A stretch of 40,546 nucleotides of DNA from a virus: the IMG/VR virus record IMGVR_UViG_3300042569_001848, positions 1 to 40,546 of that record, one strand, 5' to 3'. Positions 22,371-30,751 of this stretch are shown here, in pieces; positions within the stretch are counted from its first letter, which is position 1, and each line of letters starts with the position of its first letter. A program made the translations under genes and the position numbers. The notes beneath the pieces were generated by a model. It was not told the origin of the DNA. It saw only the letters and a program-made list of their open reading frames with translations, and did not search any database.

Positions 22371-22826
22371 ATGGCCATCGAAAGACTCAACGCGGGGGCG
22401 ATCGGCGAGGCCGCTCAGGTGCCGTTCTATGACCCCTCGCAAGGGCAAGACCGCCGCGCATCTGTGACGGATCTGGTGGCGCTGGTGCGAGAGCTCACCA
22501 GCTCCGGCGCACAGCCCATCACGCAGTACGCCGCGCCCAACGCGACCGGCTTCAGCGTAACCATTGCGCCACCGACACCGGGCGCCAGCATGTGGCTGCT
22601 GCTGACCCCTGCCGCTGGCTATGCGGCCGGAACGGTCGTTCTGCCGCCGCAGGCCGCATGCGTTGACGGCCAAGAGCTGCAAGTTAGTTCGACCCAGGCT
22701 GTGACGGCGTTGACCATCAATGGCAGCGGTTCGACCGTCAACGGTGGGCCTACTGCGCTCACGGCCAATTCATTTTTCCGCCTGCGCTTCGATGGGGTCT
22801 TCAAGGCCTGGTACCGCGTCGGCTGA
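22371..22826 (+). CDS. Hypothetical virion-region protein, 151 aa
   Basis: MAIERLNAGAIGEAAQVPFY and the following SQGQDRRASVTDLVALVREL give a short helical start; the rest is beta-rich (TQYAAPNATGFSVTIAPPTP, VSSTQAVTALTINGSGSTV, FFRLRFDGVFKAWYRVG). This layout recurs in small proteins between connector and DNA-stabilisation genes of podoviruses and is probably a structural or decoration protein. GGAG precedes ATG 22371. Confidence 0.65.
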   Translation: MAIERLNAGAIGEAAQVPFYDPSQGQDRRASVTDLVALVRELTSSGAQPITQYAAPNATGFSVTIAPPTPGASMWLLLTPAAGYAAGTVVLPPQAACVDGQELQVSSTQAVTALTINGSGSTVNGGPTALTANSFFRLRFDGVFKAWYRVG

Positions 22827-22855
22827 TCAAGCCCCCCAACCCAAGGAACTGCATC

Positions 22856-23182
22856 ATGGTCAACAGCCCATTCAATCCCTACTACGGGCGCACCGTGTCC
22901 GTGGCCTCCGTTGCTGGCGCCGCGCAAGCGACCGTTGAATCGACGGCCAAGCAACTGCTGCTCACCAACGTGGGAACGGTGCTTTGCTTCGTCCGCGTTC
23001 GGCCCAACGGCAACAACACAGTGGCCAGCGTGGCGGACTTGCCGCTACTCCCCAACAGCCAGCGCATCATTACGCGCTCGGGCAATGACAGCGCCGCGCA
23101 AGGCCAGGTCACTGTGGACGTCTTCTCGGCTGCCACCGGCTCTACGGTCTACATCACGCCCGGCGAAGGCGTAGGCCCCTAA
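22856..23182 (+). CDS. Hypothetical beta-rich structural protein, 108 aa
   Basis: MVNSPFNPYYGRTVSVASVA, VESTAKQLLLTNVGTVLCFV and a C-terminal TVDVFSAATGSTVYITPGEG predict a small beta sandwich. Such short proteins (xxLLLTNVGTxxCFVRV) are frequent next to the tail genes of podoviruses. AAGGAA stands before ATG 22856. A minor head or tail component by position; function unknown. Confidence 0.65.
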   Translation: MVNSPFNPYYGRTVSVASVAGAAQATVESTAKQLLLTNVGTVLCFVRVRPNGNNTVASVADLPLLPNSQRIITRSGNDSAAQGQVTVDVFSAATGSTVYITPGEGVGP

Positions 23183-23199
23183 GAAGGCGCGGGCTATTC

Positions 23200-24603
23200 G
23201 TGCCACAAATCCCGATCCTGAGCGGCATCTATGCCGATGCCAACGCGGAGTTCCGGACCCGATATCCGCGCAACATGCGACCGGTGCCAAAGAGCCAAGG
23301 CATCTCGGCGGGCTACCTGCGGCCGGCTGATGGCATTGAGCAGACCGGCACATCGGCGGGGGTGGCGCGCGGCGCCATCGTCTGGAACGACATCTGCTAC
23401 CGCGTGCAAGGCACAAAGCTGCAGCGCGTTGCTTCTGACGGCAGCATTGAGACGCTGGGCGATGTGGGCGACGGCGGGCCGGTCTCAATGGATTACAGCT
23501 TCGAGCGGCTGGCCATCGCAAGCGGCGGGAGGCTCTTCTACTGGAACGGCGCCACGCTGAGCCAAGTCACCGATCCAGACCTCGGCACAGCCTTGGATGT
23601 GATCTTCGTTGACGGCTACTTCATGACGACCGATGGCACCAGCCTGGTTGTCACAGAGCTGAGCGACTCGACCCAAGTCAACCCGCTGAAGTACGGCAGC
23701 GCAGAAGCCGATCCGGACCCCATCAAGGGCATGCTGCTCAAGCGCCATGAGGTGTACGCGGTAGGCCGGCACACCATCGAAGTGTTTGAGAACGTGGGCG
23801 GGCAGCTCTTCCCATTCGCCCGAATTGAGGGCGCGCAGATTCCACGCGGCGCACTTGGTACGCACGCCTTCTGCTGGTATGTCGATGGGCTGGCCTTCCT
23901 TGGCGGCGGCCGTGGCGAGTCGCCTGCTGTGTGGCTGGGCCAGAACGGGGCCAGCGCCAAGATCAGCACGCGCGAGATCGAGCAGATCTTGGCCGGCTAC
24001 ACCGTCGCCGAGCTGGCAGCGGTTGTGATGGAGACGCGCACCGATCAAGGCCATCAAGACCTGATCTTGCACCTGCCAAACGTCAGCCTTGTGTACGACG
24101 CGGCAAGCTCTGCCGCCTTGCAGTCGCCGGTCTGGTTCGAGCTGTCCAGCGGCTTGAATGGGCTCTCTGCCTATCGCGCCCGGCACCTGGCATGGTGCTA
24201 CGGCAAGTGGCTCTGCGGAGATCCAACCAGCTCAGCGCTTGGCGTGCTCACGCCAGCCGTTGCGAGCCACTACGGGCAGGTGGTCGGGTGGGCCTTTGGC
24301 ACGGCGGTGCTCTTCAATGAGAACCTGGGAGGCGTGGTGCACGCCGTTGAACTTGCGTGCCTCACTGGCCGGGTTGCCCCTGGCGTTGACCCGGTTGTGT
24401 GGACCTCGCATTCATTCGACGGCGAGACCTGGAGCCTGGAGCGGCCAGTACGCGCCGGCAGCATCGGGCAGCGCAACCAGCGCTTGCAGTGGCGCCGGCA
24501 GGGCCAGATCCGCCAGATGCGGTTCCAGCGCTTCCGGGGCACCAGCGATGCCAGCATCTCAGTGGCCCGGCTCGACATGACGATTGAGCCGTTGAATGCC
24601 TGA
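23200..24603 (+). CDS. Packaged-DNA stabilisation protein, P22 gp10-like, 467 aa
   Basis: GTG 23200 starts MPQIPILSGIYADANAEFRT. RYPRNMRPVPKSQGISAGYL, GVARGAIVWNDICYRVQGTK, LTVVTELSD-like strands, HEVYAVGRHTIEVFENVG and GALGTHAFCWYVDGLAFLGG match the P22 gp10 family, and the length is nearly the same (472). Hexamers plug the tail channel below gp4 and keep DNA inside the head; the tailspikes attach around them. The gene ends eight bases into the next frame. Confidence 0.88.
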   Translation: MPQIPILSGIYADANAEFRTRYPRNMRPVPKSQGISAGYLRPADGIEQTGTSAGVARGAIVWNDICYRVQGTKLQRVASDGSIETLGDVGDGGPVSMDYSFERLAIASGGRLFYWNGATLSQVTDPDLGTALDVIFVDGYFMTTDGTSLVVTELSDSTQVNPLKYGSAEADPDPIKGMLLKRHEVYAVGRHTIEVFENVGGQLFPFARIEGAQIPRGALGTHAFCWYVDGLAFLGGGRGESPAVWLGQNGASAKISTREIEQILAGYTVAELAAVVMETRTDQGHQDLILHLPNVSLVYDAASSAALQSPVWFELSSGLNGLSAYRARHLAWCYGKWLCGDPTSSALGVLTPAVASHYGQVVGWAFGTAVLFNENLGGVVHAVELACLTGRVAPGVDPVVWTSHSFDGETWSLERPVRAGSIGQRNQRLQWRRQGQIRQMRFQRFRGTSDASISVARLDMTIEPLNA

Positions 24604-25153
24604 CAGCCCAGCCCTCACCACGCGCCGGCTATCGCGCGACAAGCTGCGGGAGTTCCTGGGCGACCGGCATGAGCTGATCCGAGCCTTCGAGAGCTACATC
24701 GATGCAATCAGCACCCAGATGCCCGACGCCATCACCCTGGCGCAGCAAACAGCGCAACGGGCTGAAGCTCTGGCGGGTCAGGCGCTCATGCAACAGCGTG
24801 AGCCAGAAGACGACATGCCAAGCCCGCCGGGTGGCAATGGTTCAGCGGCATCAAGCGCACCCAGCCTCACAGTGGGTGCGGCCGAGGTGGACTTTGGCGC
24901 CGCAGCAAAAGACGTCGCAACGGTCACGGTCACCGGTCAAGTTGGCGTCATCCCCAGCACCACGGTCATGGCTTGGATTACCGGCGCTGACAGCGACACC
25001 ACGCCAGACAACCCGCAGCACGCGCACGAGCTCGCTGCGGCTCTCATCTCTGTAACCCCCATCAACATCGTCACTGGCGGATTCACCCTCTCTGCGCGCT
25101 GCCCATCTTTGGCAAGCGGGCGGTTTCGGGTCCGCTGGGCTTGGAGTAACTGA
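24596..25153 (+). CDS. Hypothetical virion protein, 185 aa
   Basis: The N-terminal 60 residues (RDKLREFLGDRHELIRAFES, YIDAISTQMPDAITLAQQTA) are helical, followed by a Pro/Gly/Ser linker, and the C-terminal 90 residues are beta-rich (SLTVGAAEVDFGAAAKDVAT, FTLSARCPSLASGRFRVRW). The two-part layout recurs in podovirus tail regions and suits a protein that anchors by a helix bundle and exposes a small beta domain. It overlaps the gp10-like gene by eight bases. Name unknown. Confidence 0.65.
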   Translation: MPDSPALTTRRLSRDKLREFLGDRHELIRAFESYIDAISTQMPDAITLAQQTAQRAEALAGQALMQQREPEDDMPSPPGGNGSAASSAPSLTVGAAEVDFGAAAKDVATVTVTGQVGVIPSTTVMAWITGADSDTTPDNPQHAHELAAALISVTPINIVTGGFTLSARCPSLASGRFRVRWAWSN

Positions 25154-25155
25154 CC

Positions 25156-25806
25156 ATGGGCTTTCCGATCTCCAACGGCACCACTGCCGGAGACCTTCGC
25201 GTCGAGGCCGACAAAGCCGCCGCACGCGTCATCGTGGTACCGCGTGGCAATGGCTACAGCGCATCCGGCGTCACGGGCACCGTGGCAGCCGCCCTCGGCG
25301 CCAACAGCGCAGTGTTTGCCATGCGACTGGACCCCGGCTCATCGGCTCGCGCCTACATCGACCGCGTGCGGCTGCAATACACCTGCCTAGTGGCGTTCAC
25401 TGTGCCGCTGACGGCTGGCCGCCGTCTGGCGCTGTTTCGGGGCTCTGGAGCCGCGACTGCGGGCGGCGCTTCCATGGGCGATGCGGTGCCAAAGCACACG
25501 ACACACCCTGCCAGCGAGTTCAACATCGGATCTGGCGGAGACCTGCGCATTGCGACCACGGGCGCGCTGACCGTGACCGGCATCACATGGGAGGCTCAGC
25601 CCATCGCGACCATGCCCCTGGTGCATGTGGGCAACGCCGGCAATTACGCTGAAGCGCTGTTTGAGTTCGCCGCATCGGAGAGCTACGAGGTGGTGCTTGA
25701 GCCTGGCCAAGTACTCGGCATCCGAAACCCCGCCGTCATGGATGCCGCCGGCACGTGGCAGCTCGGGGTAGGCGTGCAATGGCGCGAAGTCGCCGCTTAC
25801 AGCTAA
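25156..25806 (+). CDS. Hypothetical beta-rich virion protein, 216 aa
   Basis: MGFPISNGTTAGDLRVEADK, then VFAMRLDPGSSARAYIDRVR, LVAFTVPLTAGRRLALFRG and YEVVLEPGQVLGIRNPAVMD suggest a jelly-roll-like beta sandwich. Proteins with an LYxVRAG-like start, 200-230 residues long, are found in many tail clusters as adsorption or decoration components. ATG follows the previous stop by two bases. Confidence is good for the gene, low for the role. Confidence 0.66.
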   Translation: MGFPISNGTTAGDLRVEADKAAARVIVVPRGNGYSASGVTGTVAAALGANSAVFAMRLDPGSSARAYIDRVRLQYTCLVAFTVPLTAGRRLALFRGSGAATAGGASMGDAVPKHTTHPASEFNIGSGGDLRIATTGALTVTGITWEAQPIATMPLVHVGNAGNYAEALFEFAASESYEVVLEPGQVLGIRNPAVMDAAGTWQLGVGVQWREVAAYS

Positions 25807-25815
25807 GGGGCCGCC

Positions 25816-26181
25816 ATGCAAAACAAGCTTGTACGAATTGGCCCGCTGCAGCTCTTGGCCGCACTGGGAACCGACATCATCACCCTGCCAACAGTCAGCG
25901 GCGGCACCAATGTTTCGGCGCCTGGCTTGGTGCTGATCTTGAAGCACATCCGCATCGTGAACAGATCAGCCGGCGCTGCGACCTTCAGCCTTTGGCTTGG
26001 AGCTTCAGGAGCCAATGTGGCGGGCACAGAGGTGATCGGCCAAGGGCTCAGCGTGGCAGCCAACAGCGCGTTTGATTGGTACGGCCTGCTGCGCATTGAA
26101 GGCGCGGAAGCGCTGGTTGGCGGAGCGGGTACGGCCAACGCGCTGACCTTCCAAGCAGAGGGAGAGCTCGGCGTTTTGTGA
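25816..26181 (+). CDS. Hypothetical beta-sandwich protein, 121 aa
   Basis: MQNKLVRIGPLQLLAALGTD, then VSAPGLVLILKHIRIVNRSA, TFSLWLGASGANVAGTEVIG and FDWYGLLRIEGAEALVGGAG form regular beta strands. Proteins with the HIRIVNxSxxxxTFxLWLG pattern occur as small capsid- or tail-associated proteins in many phages. AGGGG precedes ATG 25816. It closes the transcript unit before the second structured leader. Confidence 0.68.
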   Translation: MQNKLVRIGPLQLLAALGTDIITLPTVSGGTNVSAPGLVLILKHIRIVNRSAGAATFSLWLGASGANVAGTEVIGQGLSVAANSAFDWYGLLRIEGAEALVGGAGTANALTFQAEGELGVL

Positions 26182-26207
26182 GGCTGGCGCGCACGCTGCG
26201 CGCTGCC
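26182..26207 (+). other. GC hairpin directly upstream of leader copy 2
   Basis: GCGCGC-ACGCT-GCGCGC (26187-26203), with GGC/GCC able to extend the stem on the outside, fills the space between the stop at 26181 and the -10-like TACAAT at 26208. It has no T run. It takes the place where a -35 box would be expected, so it may end or process the upstream message or bind a regulator. Confidence 0.5.
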
Positions 26208-26297
26208 TACAATGCGCGCCATCTCGACCAGTCTTCTACTGGTCCGCTGAGAAATTGAGCCGCCAGCAGCTCACGACCCCTCATCCGGGAGTGACGC
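26208..26297 (+). promoter_or_regulatory. Structured leader RNA element, copy 2
   Basis: TACAAT (26208-26213) and GCGCGCCATC are followed by a 7-bp hairpin GACCAGT-CTTCT-ACTGGTC (26226-26244), CGCTGAG, and TGAGC-CGCCAGCA-GCTCA (26256-26273). The hairpin sequences differ from copy 1 but pair equally well, while GGTCCGCTGAG and the loop are identical. GCTG (26246-26249) can pair with loop CAGC (26264-26267). A third hairpin, CAC..CCC/GGG..GTG, overlaps the ribosome site GGGAG (26287-26291) of the gene at 26298. The features are seen; ligand or switch function is inference. Confidence 0.6.
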
Positions 26298-26747
26298 ATG
26301 GGCACCGCGCCAAACCTCAGCGATGCGCTTCAAGCGCCGCAAAGCAACTCGCCAACACGCGAGCAAATCGACCGCTTGCAGGCTGCCATGTTGGCCATGC
26401 CGCAGGCGGACATCCCCGCAGAACACACCTTTGGCCCCGGCTTCTATGCGCGCACCATCCGCATTCAAGCCGGCACCGTGCTTGTGGGCAAGGTTCATTC
26501 GACCGAACACCTCTTCATCATCAGCAAGGGCGAAATTGCTCTGGCGACGGAAGACGGAACCCAGATCGTCAAGGCTCCATTCCAGACGGTATGCCGCCCG
26601 GGCTTGAAGCGAGTTGGTGCAGCAATTACCGATGTGGTTTGCACCAATATCCACCTCACAAACGAGACCGATCTTGAAGCGCTTGAGCGCCTCTTGATCG
26701 AGCCGGAGCCGATGCTTCAAGCCGCAGCCAAGGAGCGGCTGCAATGA
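26298..26747 (+). CDS. Cupin-like hypothetical protein under leader copy 2, 149 aa
   Basis: After a 40-residue helical start (LSDALQAPQSNSPTREQIDR) comes a region like a small cupin barrel: HTFGPGFYARTIRIQAGTVL, VGKVHSTEHLFIISKGEIAL and VKAPFQTVCRPGLKRVGAAI, with the GTVLVGKVHSTEHLFIISKG turn typical of cupins. The end (LEALERLLIEPEPMLQAAAK) is helical. Such phage cupin-like proteins occur near ejection genes; role unknown. SD GGGAG lies six bases from ATG. Its stop overlaps the next start. Confidence 0.7.
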   Translation: MGTAPNLSDALQAPQSNSPTREQIDRLQAAMLAMPQADIPAEHTFGPGFYARTIRIQAGTVLVGKVHSTEHLFIISKGEIALATEDGTQIVKAPFQTVCRPGLKRVGAAITDVVCTNIHLTNETDLEALERLLIEPEPMLQAAAKERLQ

Positions 26748-27457
26748 GCTGGATCGCAGTAGGTGTGGCCGGCGCTACGCTGGTTGGGGGCGTTTACTCG
26801 TCCAAAAAGCAAGGCGAAGCGGCAAAGGATGCTGCCGGACAGCAGTCCCAGTCTGCGGAGCTGGGCATTGCAGAGCAGCGCCGGCAGTTCGATGCCATTC
26901 AAGAGCTGCTCAAGCCCTACGTGACGGCGGGAACCGGCGCGCTTGGGCAGCAACAGAACTTGGCCGGCACAAACGGGGCCGATGCACAGCGCGCGGCCAT
27001 CGATGCCATCAGCCGATCCCCCGAGCTGGCAGCACTGACCCGACAAGGCGAAGACGCGATCTTGCAGAACGCTTCGGCCACAGGCGGGCTGCGCGGCGGC
27101 AACGTGCAAGGGGCTCTGGGCCAGTTCCGCCCGGCCATGCTTTCAGCGGCCATCAATGACCAGTACAGCAGGCTTGGCGGGCTTGCCAGCATGGGCCTTG
27201 GCGCTGCGACCAATACCGGCCAGTTTGGACAAGCGAGCACAAACAACGTGACGCAGCTCTTGCAGCAGCAGGGCAGCGCCCTGGCCGGCGGCATCTTGGG
27301 ACAAGGCCGCGCCCAAGCCGGCTACGCGAACGCCATCACCGGAGCGATCGGAGCATTCGGCGGCTTGTATCGGCCAGCCGGTGGCAGCGGTGGCGGAGGC
27401 AGTTGGGGTAGTCAATTCCAGAACATCCCATTCGGCGGCCAAGGCGGGGGGCTCTAA
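26744..27457 (+). CDS. Ejection protein, P22 gp7-like, 237 aa
   Basis: MSWIAVGVAGATLVGGVYSS is an N-terminal glycine-rich hydrophobic segment, then a long helical part (AELGIAEQRRQFDAIQELLK) and a Gly/Gln-rich half (GNVQGALGQFRPAMLSAAIN, FGQASTNNVTQLLQQQGSAL). This is the pattern of P22 gp7-type DNA-transfer proteins (229 residues), which leave the virion before DNA to form the envelope conduit. It is the first of three ejection-type genes in the P22 order gp7, gp20, gp16. The C-terminus is a glycine-rich tail. Confidence 0.78.
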   Translation: MSWIAVGVAGATLVGGVYSSKKQGEAAKDAAGQQSQSAELGIAEQRRQFDAIQELLKPYVTAGTGALGQQQNLAGTNGADAQRAAIDAISRSPELAALTRQGEDAILQNASATGGLRGGNVQGALGQFRPAMLSAAINDQYSRLGGLASMGLGAATNTGQFGQASTNNVTQLLQQQGSALAGGILGQGRAQAGYANAITGAIGAFGGLYRPAGGSGGGGSWGSQFQNIPFGGQGGGL

Positions 27458-27459
27458 AC

Positions 27460-28752
27460 ATGGGACCGATCGATTACACGATGCAAGTCCAGCAGCCGTT
27501 CGAATCGGCGCTGCAAGGGTTCAAGGCCGGCACCGGCATACGTCAGATCATGGACGAGCGGGCGCAGGCTGAGTCAGCCGCCGCGCAACAGGCTCAACTG
27601 CAAGCCGACTTGGCCGCAGCTTCGCAAGACCCCAAGCAACTGCCGGGGCTCATGGTGCGCTATCCGCAGCTCGCCAAAGAACTCAAGCACGGCTGGGATG
27701 TGATGAACGGCGAGCAGCAGCAAGCTTCGCTGTCTCACGCTGCCGAAGTGTTTGGCGCCTTGCAGTCTGGCCGCCCTGATGTCGCGCAGTCTGTCCTGAA
27801 GACTCGGGCAACTGCTCTGCGCAACAGCGGCGATGAAGAAGGCGCCAAGCGAGCTGAAGACATGGCGCAATGGGCAGAGCGGCACCCGGACTCCCTGAAG
27901 ACATCTATCGGACTGCGCCTGGCCGCCATCCCAGGCGGTGACAAGGTGATCGAGGGTGCGTCAAAGCTCGGGACCGAGCAGCGCGCGGCCGAGCTGCAAC
28001 CCGGCTTGGTGAAGAAGGGCCAAGCCGATGCTAGCGCTGCTGAGTCTGACGCCACAACCAAGGCCGTGACTGCCAAGTACGCCGAGAGCAATGCAATCAA
28101 AGACCTTGAAGCCAAGGGATGGAACATTCAGGCGCTGCAAGCTGACATCGAATTCAAAAAGCAGTCCACGCGCATTGCGGCCATGACTGCCTCGCTTGCC
28201 AAGGAAGGCAACGAGCTCAAGCGCAAAGAGCTGCAGATGAAGCTTGATGAAGCGGTGAGTACGCGGGAGTCGAAGCTGCGGGAGAAGGTGCAGACCGCAG
28301 AGGCTGGCGCGGCGGCTATCGACAACATGCTGAATACCGTCGAGCGCATCAAGAAGAACGGGCGCTTGGATGATGTGGTGGGCGGGATTGAAGGCCGATT
28401 GCCAGCAGTGCGCGATGAGTCGGTCGATGCCGTTGCGCTAATCGAGACGCTGGGCAGCCAAGCATTCTTGGCGCAGATTCCCAACATCAAGGGCATGGGC
28501 GCGCTGTCGAATGCGGAAGGCGAGAAGCTGCAGGCGGCTTTCCAGAATCTGAGCCGCACGCAGTCTGAGAAGCAATTCCGCGCCAACTTGGACGAAGCCT
28601 CGCGCCTGCTCAAGAAGGGGCGGGAGTCTCTTGCCAAGAGCACCGGCGTCCCACTCGGTAAGCCCGACACCCCCGCAGCGCCAGGCAGCCGGCCTCCCCT
28701 GAGCAGCTTTGAAGTCTCCCAAAGCGCCCAGGGCGGCCAAAGGAGCCAGTGA
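27460..28752 (+). CDS. Ejection protein, P22 gp20-like by position, 430 aa
   Basis: Almost entirely helical and rich in Ala, Gln, Glu and Lys: AQAESAAAQQAQLQADLAAA, AKRAEDMAQWAERHPDSLKT, and a coiled-coil stretch around residues 225-300 (IAAMTASLAKEGNELKRKEL). The last 40 residues are Pro/Gly/Ser-rich. Its length is close to P22 gp20 (471) and it lies between the gp7-like and gp16-like genes. The identification rests on position and composition; direct similarity is not evident to me. It ends two bases before the next start. Confidence 0.68.
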   Translation: MGPIDYTMQVQQPFESALQGFKAGTGIRQIMDERAQAESAAAQQAQLQADLAAASQDPKQLPGLMVRYPQLAKELKHGWDVMNGEQQQASLSHAAEVFGALQSGRPDVAQSVLKTRATALRNSGDEEGAKRAEDMAQWAERHPDSLKTSIGLRLAAIPGGDKVIEGASKLGTEQRAAELQPGLVKKGQADASAAESDATTKAVTAKYAESNAIKDLEAKGWNIQALQADIEFKKQSTRIAAMTASLAKEGNELKRKELQMKLDEAVSTRESKLREKVQTAEAGAAAIDNMLNTVERIKKNGRLDDVVGGIEGRLPAVRDESVDAVALIETLGSQAFLAQIPNIKGMGALSNAEGEKLQAAFQNLSRTQSEKQFRANLDEASRLLKKGRESLAKSTGVPLGKPDTPAAPGSRPPLSSFEVSQSAQGGQRSQ

Positions 28753-28753
28753 C

Positions 28754-30742
28754 ATGGCATTCGACGTAGAAGCCGCGCGCAAGGCCGGTTACACGGATGC
28801 CGAGATCGCACAGCATCTCTCCAAGTCGCGCGGGTATGACTTGGACGGGGCGAAGAGCAACGGCTACAGCGACAGCGAGGTGATCGCGCACCTCTCCAAG
28901 CGCACCAATGCCGTGGCGCAAATCCCAGCCGTGGCCGTGCTGAAAGACGGCCGGCAGATCGCGGCTGACCCGAGCAAAGAGAAGCCAGCGGCGCCAGCGC
29001 CATCCATGCTCGACCGCCTGCAGGGCGCTGGTGAAGCTGCTTTGACCGTCGTCACGGGCGCTACCGGCGGATCGCTGGGCATGCTTGGCGGCATGGGCGG
29101 GGCCATGGCTGGCGCCGCAGCCGAAGGTGAGTTCGGGCAGCGCCAGGCGGCGGACCGGATCGAGCAAGGCGCCATGGCCGGCGCCGATGCGTTGACCTAC
29201 GCGCCCCGCAGCGCTACCGGTCAAGAGTACGTCGAGGCCATTGGCCGGGCGCTGCAGCATCTCATCCCCATCGCGGCGGTTGCGCCGGCTTTGATGCCCA
29301 AGGGAGCGATGGCGCCAGCGGTGCAAGCGGCGAAGACAACTGGCGCTGCGGCAGTGGATCAAGTGGCCACGGCAGTCCCCAAGGCCGTGCAGCGCGTTCA
29401 GCAGATGGTGCGGCCGTCTGGCCAGCCGGCACCCACGCCGGGCACATTGGGCAGCGTGGGCGCAGCCGGTGCTGATGCCGCAGTGCAGCGTGTGGCAACG
29501 GCTGGGCAGTTGCCGGTGCCTATCAAGCTCACCAAGGGCCAAGCAACGCGGGACTTCGAGCAGCTGCGGTTCGAAGGCGAGACAGCCAAAGACCCAACCC
29601 TTGGCACGCCGCTACGCAACAACGCGGCCACTCAGAACCGGCAGCTTGCACAGAACTTCGAGGCCATGGTCGATCAAACGGGCGCGCAAGCGACAACCCT
29701 GATCGAGACCGGGCGCACGGTGGATCAAGCCTTGACGCGAGCCGCAGCAAAGAGAAAGGCTGAATATCGAGCACGCTACAAGGAGGCCGAGAAGGCGGGC
29801 GAGATGGAGCAGCCCGTGAGCACTCAGCCTCTGGTTGCCTTCTTGGAAGAGAACGCGAGCGCCAACGCTCCAGAGCTGGCCGGGGCGTCTCTCGGCATTG
29901 CACAGCGCGAGCTGATCCGCCTCGGTGGCGCTGAAATGGTCGATGGCAAGCTGGTTGCTCGCGATCTGCCGCTTGGCCAGATGGAACTGGTGCGCCGGCA
30001 AGTCGGCAACGCCATCAGCGCTTCGCCTGACAACGCGACCAATACCCGCATGGGCGTGATGTTGCGCAACCTCATTGACGAGCAGACCGAGGGCATGGGC
30101 GGCGACCTCTACAAGCAAGCCCGCAAGTCTCGGCAGCGTTACGCGCAGCTCTTTGAAGACAACGCCATCGTTCGGGACTTGCTACGCACCCGGCGCGGCA
30201 CGGCAGACCGGCAAGTAGCGCTTGAGGATGTGTTCCGCCGCACGGTGCTGAATGGTGACCGGGAGAGCCTCGGGGCACTGCGCCGCACATTGCAAGTTGC
30301 CGGCGGAGAGGAGGGCGCGCAGGCGTGGAAAGAGCTTCAGGGCGCGACTGCGCGGCACCTGCTCGACGAAGCGACCAAGGGCGTTGCCACCGACACGGCG
30401 GGGAACCCCATCTTCTCGGCCGCCAAGCTGAACAACGCAGTGCGCGCCATGGATGTAGACGGCCGCATGGAGTTTGTTCTTGGCAAGCGCGGCGCGCAGA
30501 CCGTGCGCGATCTGAACGAGATCTCCAAAGTCGTGATGACGCTCCCGCCGGGCTCGGTCAACACCAGCAACACCGCATCGGTGCTCTTGGCCGCGCTCGC
30601 AGAAGCAGGCGCTACGGGATCGCTGACCGGACTCCCGCTGCCGGTGGTCTCTGGACTTCGCGCACTGACTGCGCACGTCAAAGACAAGCGCATCGCCAAG
30701 CGAGTTCAGGAATCAATCAGCAACGTCCAGCGCGCGAAATAG
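28754..30742 (+). CDS. Large ejection protein, P22 gp16-like by position, 662 aa
   Basis: ATG 28754 has AGGAG eight bases upstream. The N-terminus carries two copies of a 20-residue helix motif, ARKAGYTDAEIAQHLSKS and AKSNGYSDSEVIAHLSKR, seen in ejection proteins of many phages. Residues about 100-220 are Gly/Ala-rich and could insert in membranes (GATGGSLGMLGGMGGAMAGA). The remainder is helical, ending in a hydrophobic ASVLLAALAEAGATGSLTGL and a basic tail. P22 gp16 has 609 residues. It probably crosses the cell envelope ahead of the DNA. I see no transglycosylase motif. Confidence 0.72.
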   Translation: MAFDVEAARKAGYTDAEIAQHLSKSRGYDLDGAKSNGYSDSEVIAHLSKRTNAVAQIPAVAVLKDGRQIAADPSKEKPAAPAPSMLDRLQGAGEAALTVVTGATGGSLGMLGGMGGAMAGAAAEGEFGQRQAADRIEQGAMAGADALTYAPRSATGQEYVEAIGRALQHLIPIAAVAPALMPKGAMAPAVQAAKTTGAAAVDQVATAVPKAVQRVQQMVRPSGQPAPTPGTLGSVGAAGADAAVQRVATAGQLPVPIKLTKGQATRDFEQLRFEGETAKDPTLGTPLRNNAATQNRQLAQNFEAMVDQTGAQATTLIETGRTVDQALTRAAAKRKAEYRARYKEAEKAGEMEQPVSTQPLVAFLEENASANAPELAGASLGIAQRELIRLGGAEMVDGKLVARDLPLGQMELVRRQVGNAISASPDNATNTRMGVMLRNLIDEQTEGMGGDLYKQARKSRQRYAQLFEDNAIVRDLLRTRRGTADRQVALEDVFRRTVLNGDRESLGALRRTLQVAGGEEGAQAWKELQGATARHLLDEATKGVATDTAGNPIFSAAKLNNAVRAMDVDGRMEFVLGKRGAQTVRDLNEISKVVMTLPPGSVNTSNTASVLLAALAEAGATGSLTGLPLPVVSGLRALTAHVKDKRIAKRVQESISNVQRAK

Positions 30743-30751
30743 AGGAATCAA

